A DNA stretch of 64,000 nucleotides from Clostridium aceticum (GTDB taxonomy: Bacteria > Bacillota > Clostridia > Peptostreptococcales > Natronincolaceae), in the NCBI RefSeq assembly GCF_001042715.1, contig NZ_CP009687.1, positions 983,418-1,047,417 of the forward strand, given 5' to 3'. The notes under the pieces were generated by a model. It was not told the DNA's origin and did no database searches. It worked only from the letters and a program-made list of their open reading frames with translations. The translations under genes were made by a program, and so were the position numbers. Of this stretch, positions 48,232-57,863 are shown piece after piece; within the stretch, counting starts at the first letter, position 1, and each line of letters begins with the position of its first letter.

Positions 48232-48795
48232 ATGGAAAAAAATTTGCTAACTTTAGTAACTGGTGGAGCGAGAAGTGGTAAAAGTAGTTTTGGAGAATCT
48301 ATTCTCAAGGATATAGATGGACAAGTACTATATATTGCCACTGCCCAAGCCTTTGACGATGAAATGAAGGATCGGATAAAAAAGCATAGAGAAGGCCGTC
48401 CAGAGAATTGGGTGACTTTAGAAGGCTATAAGAATTTAGCTGAAGAAGTTCAGCGTTATAAAGGCAAAGTAGATGGAATTTTCTTAGACTGTATTACGAT
48501 CATGACTACGAATCTTATGTTTGAAGAACCTATTGATTGGGATGTGGTTTCAATGGATGAAGTAAATAAGATAGAAAAAAATATTCTTAAAGAAATACAG
48601 GATTTGATCAAAGTTTTAAAAGATTTTCACGTGCCGGTAGTTTTTATCACCAATGAACTAGGACTAGGTATTGTACCAGAAAATAAAATAGCTAGAATTT
48701 TTAGAGATATTGCAGGAAGAGTAAATCAGTACATAGGGAGAGAAGTAAGTAACGTATATTTTGTAACTTGTGGCATAGCAAATAAAATAAAGTAG
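48232..48795 (+). CDS. cobU: Adenosylcobinamide kinase / adenosylcobinamide-phosphate guanylyltransferase
   Basis: A 187-residue enzyme activating cobinamide to GDP-cobinamide. P-loop TGGARSGKSSFGESI, the His/Arg region RIKKHREGRPENW with the guanylylated His, and IFLDCITIMTTNLMF. AGAGGTG precedes the ATG. First gene behind the B12 riboswitch; 11 bases before cobO. Confidence 0.95.
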   Translation: MEKNLLTLVTGGARSGKSSFGESILKDIDGQVLYIATAQAFDDEMKDRIKKHREGRPENWVTLEGYKNLAEEVQRYKGKVDGIFLDCITIMTTNLMFEEPIDWDVVSMDEVNKIEKNILKEIQDLIKVLKDFHVPVVFITNELGLGIVPENKIARIFRDIAGRVNQYIGREVSNVYFVTCGIANKIK

Positions 48796-48806
48796 AAGGT
48801 GAAAGC

Positions 48807-49352
48807 ATGCTGGAGAAAAAACTTGAAAAGGGATTAATACATATTTATACAGGGAATGGAAAAGGCAAAACCACTGCTGCTATAGGTCAAGGGATTAGGA
48901 CAGCAGGAGGTGGTTTTAAGGTTTTGATGGTACAATTCTTGAAGGGAGGAGATACTGGAGAAGTTCATAGTATTGGGAAATTAGCTCCTAACTTCGAGTT
49001 TATACGGTTTGCCGCTATGAATAAGTTTTACTTTCGCTTGACAGAAGAAGAAAAAGCAGAGGTGAAAAAAAGTGTTTTACAGGGTTTGGAGATGATTAGA
49101 AGGTGTTTACAGGATAAAACTTATAATTTAATCATTATGGATGAAATTATGGCGGTACTCTATAATCATGTCATAGAGGTGGAAGTGGTGAAATCCCTCC
49201 TTTTAAATAAACCAGAAGATATTGAAATGATTTTAACAGGAAGAAAAGCTCCAAAAGAGTTAATAGATTTGGCGGATTATGTAACTGAAATGACAATGAT
49301 CAAGCATCCCTTTGAAAAAGGAATCGGTGCCAGGAAGGGAATCGAAAGCTAA
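48807..49352 (+). CDS. cobO: Cob(I)yrinic acid a,c-diamide adenosyltransferase
   Basis: A 181-residue CobA/BtuR/CobO-type enzyme that attaches the 5'-deoxyadenosyl ligand to cobalt. P-loop HIYTGNGKGKTTAAIGQGIR and the segment YNLIIMDEIMAVLYN. Its TAA overlaps the cobS ATG by one base (TAATG). Confidence 0.95.
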   Translation: MLEKKLEKGLIHIYTGNGKGKTTAAIGQGIRTAGGGFKVLMVQFLKGGDTGEVHSIGKLAPNFEFIRFAAMNKFYFRLTEEEKAEVKKSVLQGLEMIRRCLQDKTYNLIIMDEIMAVLYNHVIEVEVVKSLLLNKPEDIEMILTGRKAPKELIDLADYVTEMTMIKHPFEKGIGARKGIES

Positions 49353-50089
49353 TGACAAGATTTATACTTACTTTACAGTTTTTAAGTAGAATAACCATTG
49401 CTAAAGACTTGCCCTATGATGAAGACTTTAAAAAGGGAGTTATTTATTTTCCACTTGTAGGCTTAGTGCTGGGGGGGATTTTAGCTGTTGCTTATAAAGG
49501 ACTTGCATATGGTTTACATACCACTATGGCCAGTATATTGGTGATTGCCTTATATGTGGCACTGACAGGAGGGTTGCATTTAGATGGACTAGGGGACACC
49601 TTTGATGGATTTTATAGCAGTCGTCCAAGAGAAAGAATCTTAGAAATTATGAAGGATAGTCGACTAGGTACAAATGGCGTTATTGTTATTATATTTGGTC
49701 TGCTGATCAAAATATTTGGTTTAGCTGAAGTTCTACCGACAAAAGGTTTAGCAGCACTGATCTTAATGCCTGTCATGGGAAGACTAGCCATTGTTTATGG
49801 TTCTTATAATGTAAGTTATGCTCGTAAAGAAGGTTTAGGTAATATATTTATTGATAAGATTACAAAACAAGAGATTATTATAGCTACGGTGATAACAGCG
49901 TTTTGTGCAGTATTAGATAAAAACTCCTTATTCTTTATCCCTATTTTATGGTTGTTTTCTTATTTGTTTAAAAAATATAGTGAAAAGATTATTGGTGGTA
50001 TGACGGGAGATACTTCAGGAGCTCTGTGCGAACTAACAGAGATCCTATATATATTATATCTAATGATACTAACAAATCTAAAATTATAA
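49352..50089 (+). CDS. cobS: Adenosylcobinamide-GDP ribazoletransferase (cobalamin synthase)
   Basis: A 245-residue integral membrane enzyme joining GDP-cobinamide to alpha-ribazole. Motifs TGGLHLDGLGDTFDGFYS and IGGMTGDTSGALCELTEIL, with about six membrane helices. Full length. Confidence 0.95.
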   Translation: MTRFILTLQFLSRITIAKDLPYDEDFKKGVIYFPLVGLVLGGILAVAYKGLAYGLHTTMASILVIALYVALTGGLHLDGLGDTFDGFYSSRPRERILEIMKDSRLGTNGVIVIIFGLLIKIFGLAEVLPTKGLAALILMPVMGRLAIVYGSYNVSYARKEGLGNIFIDKITKQEIIIATVITAFCAVLDKNSLFFIPILWLFSYLFKKYSEKIIGGMTGDTSGALCELTEILYILYLMILTNLKL

Positions 50090-50114
50090 TAAATCAAGGA
50101 TAGAGGGGAAGTCT

Positions 50115-50723
50115 ATGACGGAGTTATACTTAGTAAGACACGGAGAAACAGAAGAAAATCGCAATAGTAGGTTTTGTGGGTGGACAGATGTTTCCTTAAA
50201 TGAAGCAGGAAGACAACAGGCACAAAAATTAACAGAAGCCTTTAAAAATATAGCGATAGATGTAATGTACACTAGTGGTTTGAAGCGTGCTGAAGAGACG
50301 GCTTTTTATATAAGAAGAGAGCAACAGTATCCTGTATATGCTATGGATGCTTTAAGGGAACTAAATTTTGGAGAAGCAGAGGGTTTAACAATAGAGGAAA
50401 TAAAAGAAAAGCATCCTAATGTATATGAAGGATTAGAAAAGGATTATATAAAACTGAAGTTTCCACAAGGGGAAAGTCTAGAGGAGATGCATGATAGAGT
50501 AGCCGCTGCTGTAGATGAAATGCTTTCTCAACATGTAGATAAAAAGATTGTTTTAGTTGCTCATTCAGGCGTTATTCGCAGTGCTATTGCTCACTTAATT
50601 ACAGGAGATATAAAACATCATTGGAACTTCAAAGTGAATCATTGTAGCATCAATAAAATTGAAAAACATGGGGATTTTTGCGTATTAACTGTTTTAAATG
50701 ACCTAGGTCATTTAAATAAATAG
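50115..50723 (+). CDS. cobC: Alpha-ribazole phosphatase (histidine phosphatase family)
   Basis: A 202-residue phosphoglycerate mutase-like phosphatase: LYLVRHGETEENRNSRFCGW with the catalytic His, LNFGEAEGLTIEEI and VLVAHSGVIRSAIAHLI with the second His. Its location after cobS supports dephosphorylation of alpha-ribazole phosphate or the final cobalamin phosphate, though the family is broad. Confidence 0.88.
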   Translation: MTELYLVRHGETEENRNSRFCGWTDVSLNEAGRQQAQKLTEAFKNIAIDVMYTSGLKRAEETAFYIRREQQYPVYAMDALRELNFGEAEGLTIEEIKEKHPNVYEGLEKDYIKLKFPQGESLEEMHDRVAAAVDEMLSQHVDKKIVLVAHSGVIRSAIAHLITGDIKHHWNFKVNHCSINKIEKHGDFCVLTVLNDLGHLNK

Positions 50724-50748
50724 AGACAACTTAAGGAGGACAACACAA

Positions 50749-51702
50749 ATGAACAAAAAAGCAAAGTTATTGATTATGGGGTTGCTAATTATTTCTGTGG
50801 TATTAGCAGGATGTGCTTCACCTGCTAATACTGAAGAAAATTTAGAAGCAGGTGCTACTATAGAAGTAACCGATGGTTTAGGAAATATTGTAAGCCTCAA
50901 TGAGGAACCTAAGAGAATTATTTCTGCAGTACCAAGTCATACAGAAATACTATTTGCTTTAGGTTTAGAAGAACACATTATTGCTGTAAGTGAATATTGC
51001 GACTATCCAGTAGAGGCTTTAGATAAGGAGAAAATCGGAGGTTATAAAAATTTAAATATTGAGAGAATCATTGAGTTGGAGCCAGATATTCTCTTCATCT
51101 ATGGTGAAGGGGATGAAGAGGTTGTACAGCAAATCCTAGCTTCTGGTATTACAGTAGCAAGGTACGAACCAGAAACCATCGAGGAAATATTTGAAACCAT
51201 TATTTCTATGGGTGAAGTAACTGGTAGAGAAGAGACAGCAGAGGCTATTGTAGGTGAGTTAACTGCAAAAAAAGATAACATCCTAGAAAAAATCAAGGAT
51301 CAAGAAGTGGTGGGGGTATTCTATGAGATTTGGGATGAACCTCTAATGACAGCAGGTTCTGGTTCTTTTATGGATGAACTCATCAACCTAGCTAAAGGCG
51401 AGAATATTGCAGCAGATGGAGAAGGTGCATACCCTATCTTTAGTATAGAGGCACTAGTAGAAAGAAATCCACAGGTATATTTACTTCCTGCCAGCCACGT
51501 TATGGCTTTTGATGAAATGACGGAAAAAGATATACAAGAAAGAATTGATGAAATAAAAAGCAGACCAGGTTTTGGAGAAATCAGTGCTATCCAACACAAC
51601 CGAGTAGGGTTATTAGAACCCAATATAGTTTCTAGACCTGGAATCAGAATTATAGAAGCTTTAGAAGCAGTAGCTAGAGCTATCCACCCTAATGTGTTTT
51701 AA
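50749..51702 (+). CDS. btuF: Corrinoid ABC transporter substrate-binding lipoprotein
   Basis: A 317-residue protein with a lipoprotein signal (VVLAGCASPANTEE) and a periplasmic-binding fold with a long helical linker (EEPKRIISAVPSHTEILFAL, GEVTGREETAEAIVGELTAK), the BtuF/FecB class. In the B12 operon, it very probably binds cobalamin or cobinamide. AAGGAGG lies upstream. Confidence 0.9.
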   Translation: MNKKAKLLIMGLLIISVVLAGCASPANTEENLEAGATIEVTDGLGNIVSLNEEPKRIISAVPSHTEILFALGLEEHIIAVSEYCDYPVEALDKEKIGGYKNLNIERIIELEPDILFIYGEGDEEVVQQILASGITVARYEPETIEEIFETIISMGEVTGREETAEAIVGELTAKKDNILEKIKDQEVVGVFYEIWDEPLMTAGSGSFMDELINLAKGENIAADGEGAYPIFSIEALVERNPQVYLLPASHVMAFDEMTEKDIQERIDEIKSRPGFGEISAIQHNRVGLLEPNIVSRPGIRIIEALEAVARAIHPNVF

Positions 51703-51714
51703 GGGAAGGAGCAT

Positions 51715-51737
51715 ATTCCCCTCATCTAGAGGGGAAT
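51715..51737 (+). other. Intercistronic hairpin between btuF and btuC
   Basis: ATTCCCCTC (51715-51723) pairs perfectly with GAGGGGAAT (51729-51737) over 5 bases, without a T run. Probably a stabilising or processing hairpin that lets the binding protein be made in excess of the permease. Confidence 0.7.
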
Positions 51738-51755
51738 GAATTTATGGAGGCTGAG

Positions 51756-52796
51756 ATGAAGACGAAAGAAAAAAATCATAAGATACTCATAGGACTTTTG
51801 ATTGTGCTATTTATGGTGATGTTGGGGGCTTCCGTAGTAGGGGCTGCTAATATCAGAATTATAGATAGCTTGAAAATTTTCATTTCCCACATACCTCGGG
51901 TGGGAAGTAGAATAGATTTGACGGGCATTCCTACTTCTCACATTACTATTATTTCTAGTATACGACTACCTAGAATCTTCTTATCTTTTCTTGTGGGATA
52001 TGGGTTATCTGTAGTAGGTACAGCTTTTCAGGGGATGTTAAAAAACCCTATGGCAGATCCTTTTATTATTGGGACTTCCTCGGGGGCAGCTTTAGGGGCA
52101 GCGATTGCCATTTTATTTAAGCTAAACACCTACTTTTTAGGAATAGGTTTTATTTCTATATTTGCCTTCGCAGGAGCGATAATAGCCACTTTGATTGTAT
52201 ATAATCTTGCTAGCGTTAAAGCAAAGGTTCCTGTTACAACATTATTATTGGCAGGGGTAGCCACAGGACAGTTTCTTACAGCCATCACCTCCTTTATCAT
52301 GGTGGTTTCTTCTAAAGATATTACTAGCATTGTTTTTTGGACGATGGGGAGCTTTTCTGCTAGAGGATGGAGTCATGTAAAAATAGCTTTTTTACCTATT
52401 ATCATTGGAAGTATAATACTATATGTTTTTGCAAAGGACTTAAACTTACTCTTGCTGGGAGAAGAAACTGCGGAAAATATGGGTGTAGAGGTGGAAAAGA
52501 CGAAAAAAATTCTATTGATCACCAGTGCATTTATTACAGCCTTTGCTGTTTCTGTCAGTGGAATTATAGGTTTTGTGGGTCTGATTATTCCTCACATGAC
52601 ACGGATGATGGTTTCTTCAGACAATAGAATTCTTATGCCTGCCAGTGGTTTAGTAGGAGGGATTTTTCTTATTGTTGTAGATACCTTTGCTAGAACGATT
52701 ATCGCTCCAACAGAGGTTCCAGTCGGAATTATCACTGCTTTGGCAGGAGGTCCCTTTTTTATTTACCTATTAAGAACAACCAAAAAAATCATATAG
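51756..52796 (+). CDS. btuC: Corrinoid ABC transporter permease (FecCD family)
   Basis: A 346-residue permease of the FecCD/BtuC family with nine to ten membrane helices; signatures RLPRIFLSFLVGYGLSVVG, GTSSGAALGAAIAI and GIIGFVGLIIPHMTRMM. The ATG at 51756 lies 5 bases after GGAGG; an ATG at 51744 is an alternative. Partner of BtuF and BtuD. Confidence 0.93.
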   Translation: MKTKEKNHKILIGLLIVLFMVMLGASVVGAANIRIIDSLKIFISHIPRVGSRIDLTGIPTSHITIISSIRLPRIFLSFLVGYGLSVVGTAFQGMLKNPMADPFIIGTSSGAALGAAIAILFKLNTYFLGIGFISIFAFAGAIIATLIVYNLASVKAKVPVTTLLLAGVATGQFLTAITSFIMVVSSKDITSIVFWTMGSFSARGWSHVKIAFLPIIIGSIILYVFAKDLNLLLLGEETAENMGVEVEKTKKILLITSAFITAFAVSVSGIIGFVGLIIPHMTRMMVSSDNRILMPASGLVGGIFLIVVDTFARTIIAPTEVPVGIITALAGGPFFIYLLRTTKKII

Positions 52797-52809
52797 ATAA
52801 GGTGATGAT

Positions 52810-53610
52810 ATGACAAACTCTATTAAAATACAAGACATTACTTTTCAGTATAATGAAGCTAAAATTTTAAACAAATTAACCCTCACTATTGGTGAAAACA
52901 GTTTTACCAGTATTATCGGACCCAATGGCTCTGGAAAATCCACCCTATTAAAAATCATGGCTAGAAACCTGCATCCCCGTAGAGGAAAAATCCTACTAGG
53001 AGAAAAGGACTTAAAGGCTTATGCTGCAAAAGCATTGGCGCAAGAGATGGCAGTGGTTCCTCAAAGCACAGAGGTAGCTTACAACTTTACCGTTGAGGAT
53101 ATTGTGTTGATGGGAAGACATCCTCATTTAATGCGTTTTCAGAGGGAAGGACTGAAGGATTTTGAAATTGCTAGGGAAGCAATGGAACTAACCAATACTT
53201 GGCACTTACGAGATCGAGCGATCAATGAGGTTAGTGGTGGAGAAAGACAACGGGTGATTATTGCTAGGGCATTGGCCCAGGAGCCCAAGGTGATTTTATT
53301 GGACGAGCCTACCTCAGCATTGGATATTCATCATCAAATAGAAGTATTAGACTTGTTGAAGTATCTAAATGAAGATAGAAAGGTGATGATTGTAGCAGTA
53401 TTGCATGATTTGAACCTAGCTGCTAGGTATAGTAAAGAAATGCTACTTTTACACGAAGGAAGTATTATTACAATGGGGGCCACAGAAAAAGTGATGACAG
53501 TAGAGAATTTGAAAAAAGCCTATCATATGGAAATGATGGTGGATAGAAACATCTACACTGGTAATCTACAGGTTACACCTATATCTGTTAAAGGATGGAA
53601 CAAGAACTAA
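52810..53610 (+). CDS. btuD: Corrinoid ABC transporter ATP-binding protein
   Basis: A 266-residue ATPase with Walker A IIGPNGSGKSTLLKIMARN, signature NEVSGGERQRVIIARALAQE, Walker B VILLDEPTSALDIHHQ and H-loop VAVLHDLNLAARYS. Family FepC/BtuD. AAGGTGATG lies upstream. Confidence 0.94.
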   Translation: MTNSIKIQDITFQYNEAKILNKLTLTIGENSFTSIIGPNGSGKSTLLKIMARNLHPRRGKILLGEKDLKAYAAKALAQEMAVVPQSTEVAYNFTVEDIVLMGRHPHLMRFQREGLKDFEIAREAMELTNTWHLRDRAINEVSGGERQRVIIARALAQEPKVILLDEPTSALDIHHQIEVLDLLKYLNEDRKVMIVAVLHDLNLAARYSKEMLLLHEGSIITMGATEKVMTVENLKKAYHMEMMVDRNIYTGNLQVTPISVKGWNKN

Positions 53611-53619
53611 GAAGTAATG

Positions 53620-53664
53620 ATAGATGTGGGCACTTAAACTTTAATTTTAGAAGCCCACATCTAT
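53620..53664 (+). repeat. Arms-only hairpin with family 1 ends
   Basis: ATAGATGTGGGC (53620-53631) pairs perfectly with GCCCACATCTAT (53653-53664) over a 21-base loop containing TTTAATTTTAGAAG. The ends match family 1 but the core is gone, which suggests internal deletion. It lies 10 bases after the btuD stop and might affect read-through to cobQ. Confidence 0.75.
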
Positions 53665-53778
53665 AGATATCCAAATTTATATTCATAAATAACCAAATGA
53701 TTAAGTTGCGCAATGATTTAATGTAGCAGTGAAATTAAATATATACGTTTTTAAAACATAACATAAGGGGTGCAGAGG

Positions 53779-55305
53779 ATGAAAACAGGAAAAAGTATTA
53801 TGTTACAGGGAACAGCATCTTCAGTAGGGAAAAGTTTATTAACAGCGGCATTATGTAGGATTTTTCATCAAGAGGGTTATAAAGTTGTTCCTTTTAAATC
53901 GCAAAACATGGCTTTAAATTCCTTTATTACAGAGGAAGGACTAGAAATGGGGAGAGCTCAAGTATTTCAAGCGGAGGCAGCAGGAATTAAACCATCAGCA
54001 TCTATGAATCCTATACTTTTAAAGCCTACAGGAGATAAGCATGCCCAAGTAATTATCAAGGGAAAAGTATTTAAAAACATGACAGCGGTAGAATATCATG
54101 ATTTTAAGCCTGAATTAAAAAGTATGGTTGCAGAAGTATACCAGGAACTGGTTACCTCCAATGATATTGTTGTTATAGAAGGAGCAGGAAGTCCTGCAGA
54201 GATTAACTTACGAGATAAAGATATTGTAAATATGGGAATGGCAGAAATTGCTGATTGTCCTGTAATTTTAATTGGAGATATTGATAGAGGTGGTGTGTTT
54301 GCATCTTTATATGGAACCATTATGCTGTTGACAGAAGAAGAACGAAAGCGTGTAAAGGGTATATTCATTAACAAATTCCGAGGAGATACAAAAATTTTAG
54401 AACCGGGATTAAAAATGCTAGAGGATCTCACGGGAGTACCTGTACTAGGGGTAATACCTTATGGTGATTTGAACATAGAGGATGAAGACAGTGTAACTGA
54501 ACGCTTTAAGAAGGACATCAATAAAGAAGGAAAAGTAACCATAGAAGTTGTGCAACTTCCTCATATTTCTAACTTTACAGATTTTCATGTTTTTGAAATT
54601 TTACCAGATGTAAATTTACGCTACGTAACAAGGGGAGAAACCATAGGGAATCCAGATATTGTTATTATTCCTGGTTCTAAGAATACAATTGCTGATTTAA
54701 AGTATTTAAGAGAAAGTGGCTTAGAAAAAGAAATTTTAAGAGTACACAAGGAAGGCAGCCATATCATAGGTGTTTGTGGGGGATATCAAATCTTAGGGGA
54801 GAAAATAGTAGACCCTCTTGGAGTAGAGAGCAGTCTTAAAGAGATAAAGGGATTGGGACTGCTGGAGGTAGAAACCACCTTTGAAGGAGAAAAGGTAACT
54901 ACACAAATCGAAGGAGAAATTATCTTTGAAGATAATGAGATCTTAAAGGAATGTAAAGATACTGCCATTAAAGGATATGAAATACACATGGGAAGAACCA
55001 AGCTGGAGGAAGGTGTAAAGCCCTTATTACAGATTACACAAAAATTAGGTCAAGAAGTTGCTTACTCAGATGGAGCTGTAAGCAAGGATGGCAGAGTTTT
55101 TGGTACATATATTCATGGAATTTTTGATGAAATAAGCTTCACCCAGAAGATGATTAATAATATATTAAACAAAAAAGGTCTTACATCTGAGTTGAAGGAG
55201 GAAAAAAGCTTCCAAGACTTTAAAGAAAAGGAATACGATAAACTTGCTAAGTTAGTAAAAGAAAGCATTGATCTAGAAAAAATTTATAAGATCATGGAGG
55301 TATAA
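53779..55305 (+). CDS. cobQ: Cobyric acid synthase
   Basis: A 508-residue glutamine-dependent amidase that makes four amides on the corrin ring. N-terminal ATPase [34 protein letters not shown] and [15 protein letters not shown]-terminal glutaminase with the nucleophile in [14 protein letters not shown] and His in [11 protein letters not shown]. The ATG at 53779 lies 8 bases after AAGGGG; a GTG at 53770 overlaps that site. 168 bases separate it from btuD, so a separate promoter is possible but none is clear. Confidence 0.96.
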   Translation: MKTGKSIMLQGTASSVGKSLLTAALCRIFHQEGYKVVPFKSQNMALNSFITEEGLEMGRAQVFQAEAAGIKPSASMNPILLKPTGDKHAQVIIKGKVFKNMTAVEYHDFKPELKSMVAEVYQELVTSNDIVVIEGAGSPAEINLRDKDIVNMGMAEIADCPVILIGDIDRGGVFASLYGTIMLLTEEERKRVKGIFINKFRGDTKILEPGLKMLEDLTGVPVLGVIPYGDLNIEDEDSVTERFKKDINKEGKVTIEVVQLPHISNFTDFHVFEILPDVNLRYVTRGETIGNPDIVIIPGSKNTIADLKYLRESGLEKEILRVHKEGSHIIGVCGGYQILGEKIVDPLGVESSLKEIKGLGLLEVETTFEGEKVTTQIEGEIIFEDNEILKECKDTAIKGYEIHMGRTKLEEGVKPLLQITQKLGQEVAYSDGAVSKDGRVFGTYIHGIFDEISFTQKMINNILNKKGLTSELKEEKSFQDFKEKEYDKLAKLVKESIDLEKIYKIMEV

Positions 55306-55308
55306 AGG

Positions 55309-56277
55309 ATGAAGGTCCTACTTAGTGCATACATACTGGATTTAATATTAGGAGACCCTCAGGGGTTTCCTCATCCTGTCCGTTATATTGGCAATTTTAT
55401 CAGCTATTTAGAAAAAAAATTACTTAATTTAAAGAAAAGCACACAAAGTCAATTTATAATGGGGATAGTTCTGGCGGTTATTGTCATTGTAACCGCCTAT
55501 GTTCTCACCTCAGCAATCATTAAAATAGCTTATTCTTTACATGCTTACTTAGGAGTTTTTGTATCGGTTTTATTGGGTTATACTGTGCTGGCCACCAAGA
55601 GTTTAGATGTTGAAACAAGAAAGGTATATAAAAAACTAGAAGATGGAAGTATAGAGGATGCCCGTACAGCCTTATCCTATATTGTTGGTAGAGATACAGA
55701 AGACTTAGATGAAAAGGAAATTACAAGAGCTACGGTTGAAACCATTGGCGAAAATATTTCTGATGGTATTATTGCACCTATGTTTTACTTTTTTATAGGT
55801 GGTGTTCCTTTGGCAATGGCTTATAAAGCTGCCAATACCTTAGATTCTATGGTGGGCTATAAAAATGACAAATATTTATACTTTGGTAGATTTTCTGCAA
55901 AATTTGATGATGTTGTAAACTATATCCCTGCAAGACTAACAGCTATCTTTGTTATCATTGCTGCTGTCTTGAGGAGAAAAAATTGTAGCCAAGCTGTCAA
56001 AACTGTTTTGAGGGATAACGATAAACACAACAGTCCAAATGCTGGTTATCCTGAGGCTGCTGTAGCAGGAGCTTTAGAAATACAACTTGGGGGCACCAAT
56101 AAATACTTTGGTAGAGAAGTTTATAAACCTACCATAGGAAACTCTTTAGATGTGTTAAATAAAAGCCATATTCTTAAAACGATTGATTTAATGTATTGGA
56201 CCTCTGCAGTGGCGATGCTATTTTTTACTATACTAAAATTAATGATGGGAGATTGGTCATATGGCCCATGGTGGTAA
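55309..56277 (+). CDS. cbiB: Adenosylcobinamide-phosphate synthase
   Basis: A 322-residue membrane protein that attaches the aminopropanol (phosphate) arm to cobyric acid. Signatures LLSAYILDLILGDPQGFPHP, VRYIGNFISYLEKKL, YIVGRDTEDLDEKEI and NSPNAGYPEAAVAGAL. It starts 4 bases after cobQ and overlaps cobD by 17 bases. Confidence 0.95.
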   Translation: MKVLLSAYILDLILGDPQGFPHPVRYIGNFISYLEKKLLNLKKSTQSQFIMGIVLAVIVIVTAYVLTSAIIKIAYSLHAYLGVFVSVLLGYTVLATKSLDVETRKVYKKLEDGSIEDARTALSYIVGRDTEDLDEKEITRATVETIGENISDGIIAPMFYFFIGGVPLAMAYKAANTLDSMVGYKNDKYLYFGRFSAKFDDVVNYIPARLTAIFVIIAAVLRRKNCSQAVKTVLRDNDKHNSPNAGYPEAAVAGALEIQLGGTNKYFGREVYKPTIGNSLDVLNKSHILKTIDLMYWTSAVAMLFFTILKLMMGDWSYGPWW

Positions 56278-57343
56278 TATATTTGAGATACAAAGAAAGT
56301 GCAATATTCACAAAGATGATCTTCTAGATTATAGTGCGAATATTAATCCTTTAGGACTTCCAGATTCTTTAAAAACAATGATTTTACATAGCATAGAGGA
56401 CCTTCAACACTACCCTGATATTCATTATGAGGAATTAAAAATGGCTATTGCAGAATATTACTGTGTTGATAAAAAGGATATTTTCGTAGGAAATGGTGCT
56501 GCACAGATTATTTTTGATACGATTCACGCATTAAACCCCAAAAAAACCATGATTTTGGCACCTACCTTTAGTGAATATGAAAGAGCACTAAAAGTTTGTG
56601 GTAGTGAAATTGTGAAGCATGCTTTACATGAAGAAGAGGACTTTCGTGTTAATATCCAAGAACTGTTAGAGGCAATGGATAAGGATATTGATCTAATGAT
56701 TTTATGTAATCCAAATAACCCTACCAGTAAGCTATTAAAGGCAGAAGAAATAAAAAAGGTATTAGAACAAGCTGTTAAAAAGAATATCTATTTAATGATA
56801 GATGAAGCCTTTATGGACTTTGTAAGTGAAGAAGAATCCTATAGCATGATGCAGTCTTATCGAGAATACGAGAATTTAGTGATTGTAAGAGCTTTTACAA
56901 AGTTTTATGGGATACCAGGATTGCGATTAGGATTTGGTTTATGTAGTAATGAGAAACTTAAGGAAAAAATTTCAAGTGGAGCGATTCCCTGGAGTATAAA
57001 TACATTTGCAGCATATTTTGGAAAAGTATTATTAGCAGAAACAAACTATGTTGAAAAAACTCATAGATGGTTGGAGAATGAAAAGAAGCGATTTGTGGAA
57101 AAATTAAAAGAAATAGACGGACTGAAAATTTTCTCTCCTTCTGTTAATTTTATTCTTGTAAAAATTTTAAAACCAAATGTTGATGTTTTACAGCTGCAGA
57201 AAAAACTGTTAGAAAAAAATATTTTAATTAGAGATTGTAGTAACTTTAGCAACTTGGATAAAAGTTTTTTCAGGATAGCAATAAAAGATGAAACAAATAA
57301 TGAGAAGTTTGCAGAGGCTTTACAGGAAGCGATGATCAAGTAA
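56261..57343 (+). CDS. cobD: Threonine-phosphate decarboxylase
   Basis: A 360-residue fold-type I PLP enzyme supplying (R)-1-amino-2-propanol phosphate. Begins MAHGGNIFEIQRKCNIHKDD, then DYSANINPLGLPDSLK; the PLP lysine is in RAFTKFYGIPGLRLGFG. Histidinol-phosphate aminotransferase is similar, but the GGN start and cob context settle it. Last gene of the operon, ended by a terminator. Confidence 0.94.
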   Translation: MAHGGNIFEIQRKCNIHKDDLLDYSANINPLGLPDSLKTMILHSIEDLQHYPDIHYEELKMAIAEYYCVDKKDIFVGNGAAQIIFDTIHALNPKKTMILAPTFSEYERALKVCGSEIVKHALHEEEDFRVNIQELLEAMDKDIDLMILCNPNNPTSKLLKAEEIKKVLEQAVKKNIYLMIDEAFMDFVSEEESYSMMQSYREYENLVIVRAFTKFYGIPGLRLGFGLCSNEKLKEKISSGAIPWSINTFAAYFGKVLLAETNYVEKTHRWLENEKKRFVEKLKEIDGLKIFSPSVNFILVKILKPNVDVLQLQKKLLEKNILIRDCSNFSNLDKSFFRIAIKDETNNEKFAEALQEAMIK

Positions 57344-57369
57344 AAAACACTTGAACTTTCAAGTGTTTT
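57343..57369 (+). terminator. Bidirectional terminator between cobD and fur
   Basis: AAAACACTTGAA (57344-57355) pairs with TTCAAGTGTTTT (57358-57369). A and T runs flank it on both sides and it overlaps the end of fur. Confidence 0.85.
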
Positions 57370-57781
57370 AAGAAGGTACACAGGCGTCACATACACCATA
57401 AAAGCAAAGGTGCTGATTGTCGATTTGGTAACCTGTTAAACTTTCTACCCTTTTGGACAAATGCTTGAAAAATTCATTTTCTAAATCTTCAACTTTTTGG
57501 CATTTGTTGCACACGACATGAGGATGACTTGTAGTGTTTGAGTCGTATCTAAAGCTATTTTCCCCTATATTAATTACTTGCACCAACCCTAATCCTGCAA
57601 AAAGCTCTAAGGACTTGTAGACAGTAGCTAGGCTGATGGTTGGATATGCAGGGGCAAGCTTTTTGTAAATAGCTTCAGCATTAGGGTGATCCTCACTATC
57701 TTTTACAGCTTGATAAATTGCAATACGTTGTGGCGTGATTTTACAGTTATTGTCTTTCAAAAACTTTACTAAAGTCTCCAT
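57368..57781 (-). CDS. Fur family metal or peroxide-responsive repressor
   Basis: A 137-residue protein with a winged helix (ITPQRIAIYQAVKDSEDHPN, TISLATVYKSLELFAGLGLV) and a metal domain with structural zinc cysteines (VCNKCQKVEDL, GVCDACVPS). The HPH near RYDSNTTSHPHVVC supplies regulatory metal ligands. Fur, PerR and Zur cannot be separated with confidence; the overall look is PerR-like. The ATG is at 57781, with AGGGGGG upstream. Confidence 0.88.
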   Translation of the reverse strand: METLVKFLKDNNCKITPQRIAIYQAVKDSEDHPNAEAIYKKLAPAYPTISLATVYKSLELFAGLGLVQVINIGENSFRYDSNTTSHPHVVCNKCQKVEDLENEFFKHLSKRVESLTGYQIDNQHLCFYGVCDACVPS

Positions 57782-57820
57782 AACCCATTCCCCCCTAGAA
57801 ATAAATACAAATTATCACTT

Positions 57821-57863
57821 AGTATCTTATTTCCATTATAAGATACTGTTAATATTTTGTCAA
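57821..57863 (-). promoter_or_regulatory. Promoter and possible autoregulatory operator of the Fur family gene
   Basis: On the minus strand TTGACA (57863-57858) and TATAAT (57840-57835) are 17 bases apart, a near-consensus sigma-A promoter. The palindrome AGTATCTTA (57821-57829) / TAAGATACT (57839-57847) overlaps the -10, a natural place for autorepression. It is not a textbook Fur or PerR box, so the operator part is inference. Confidence 0.65.
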
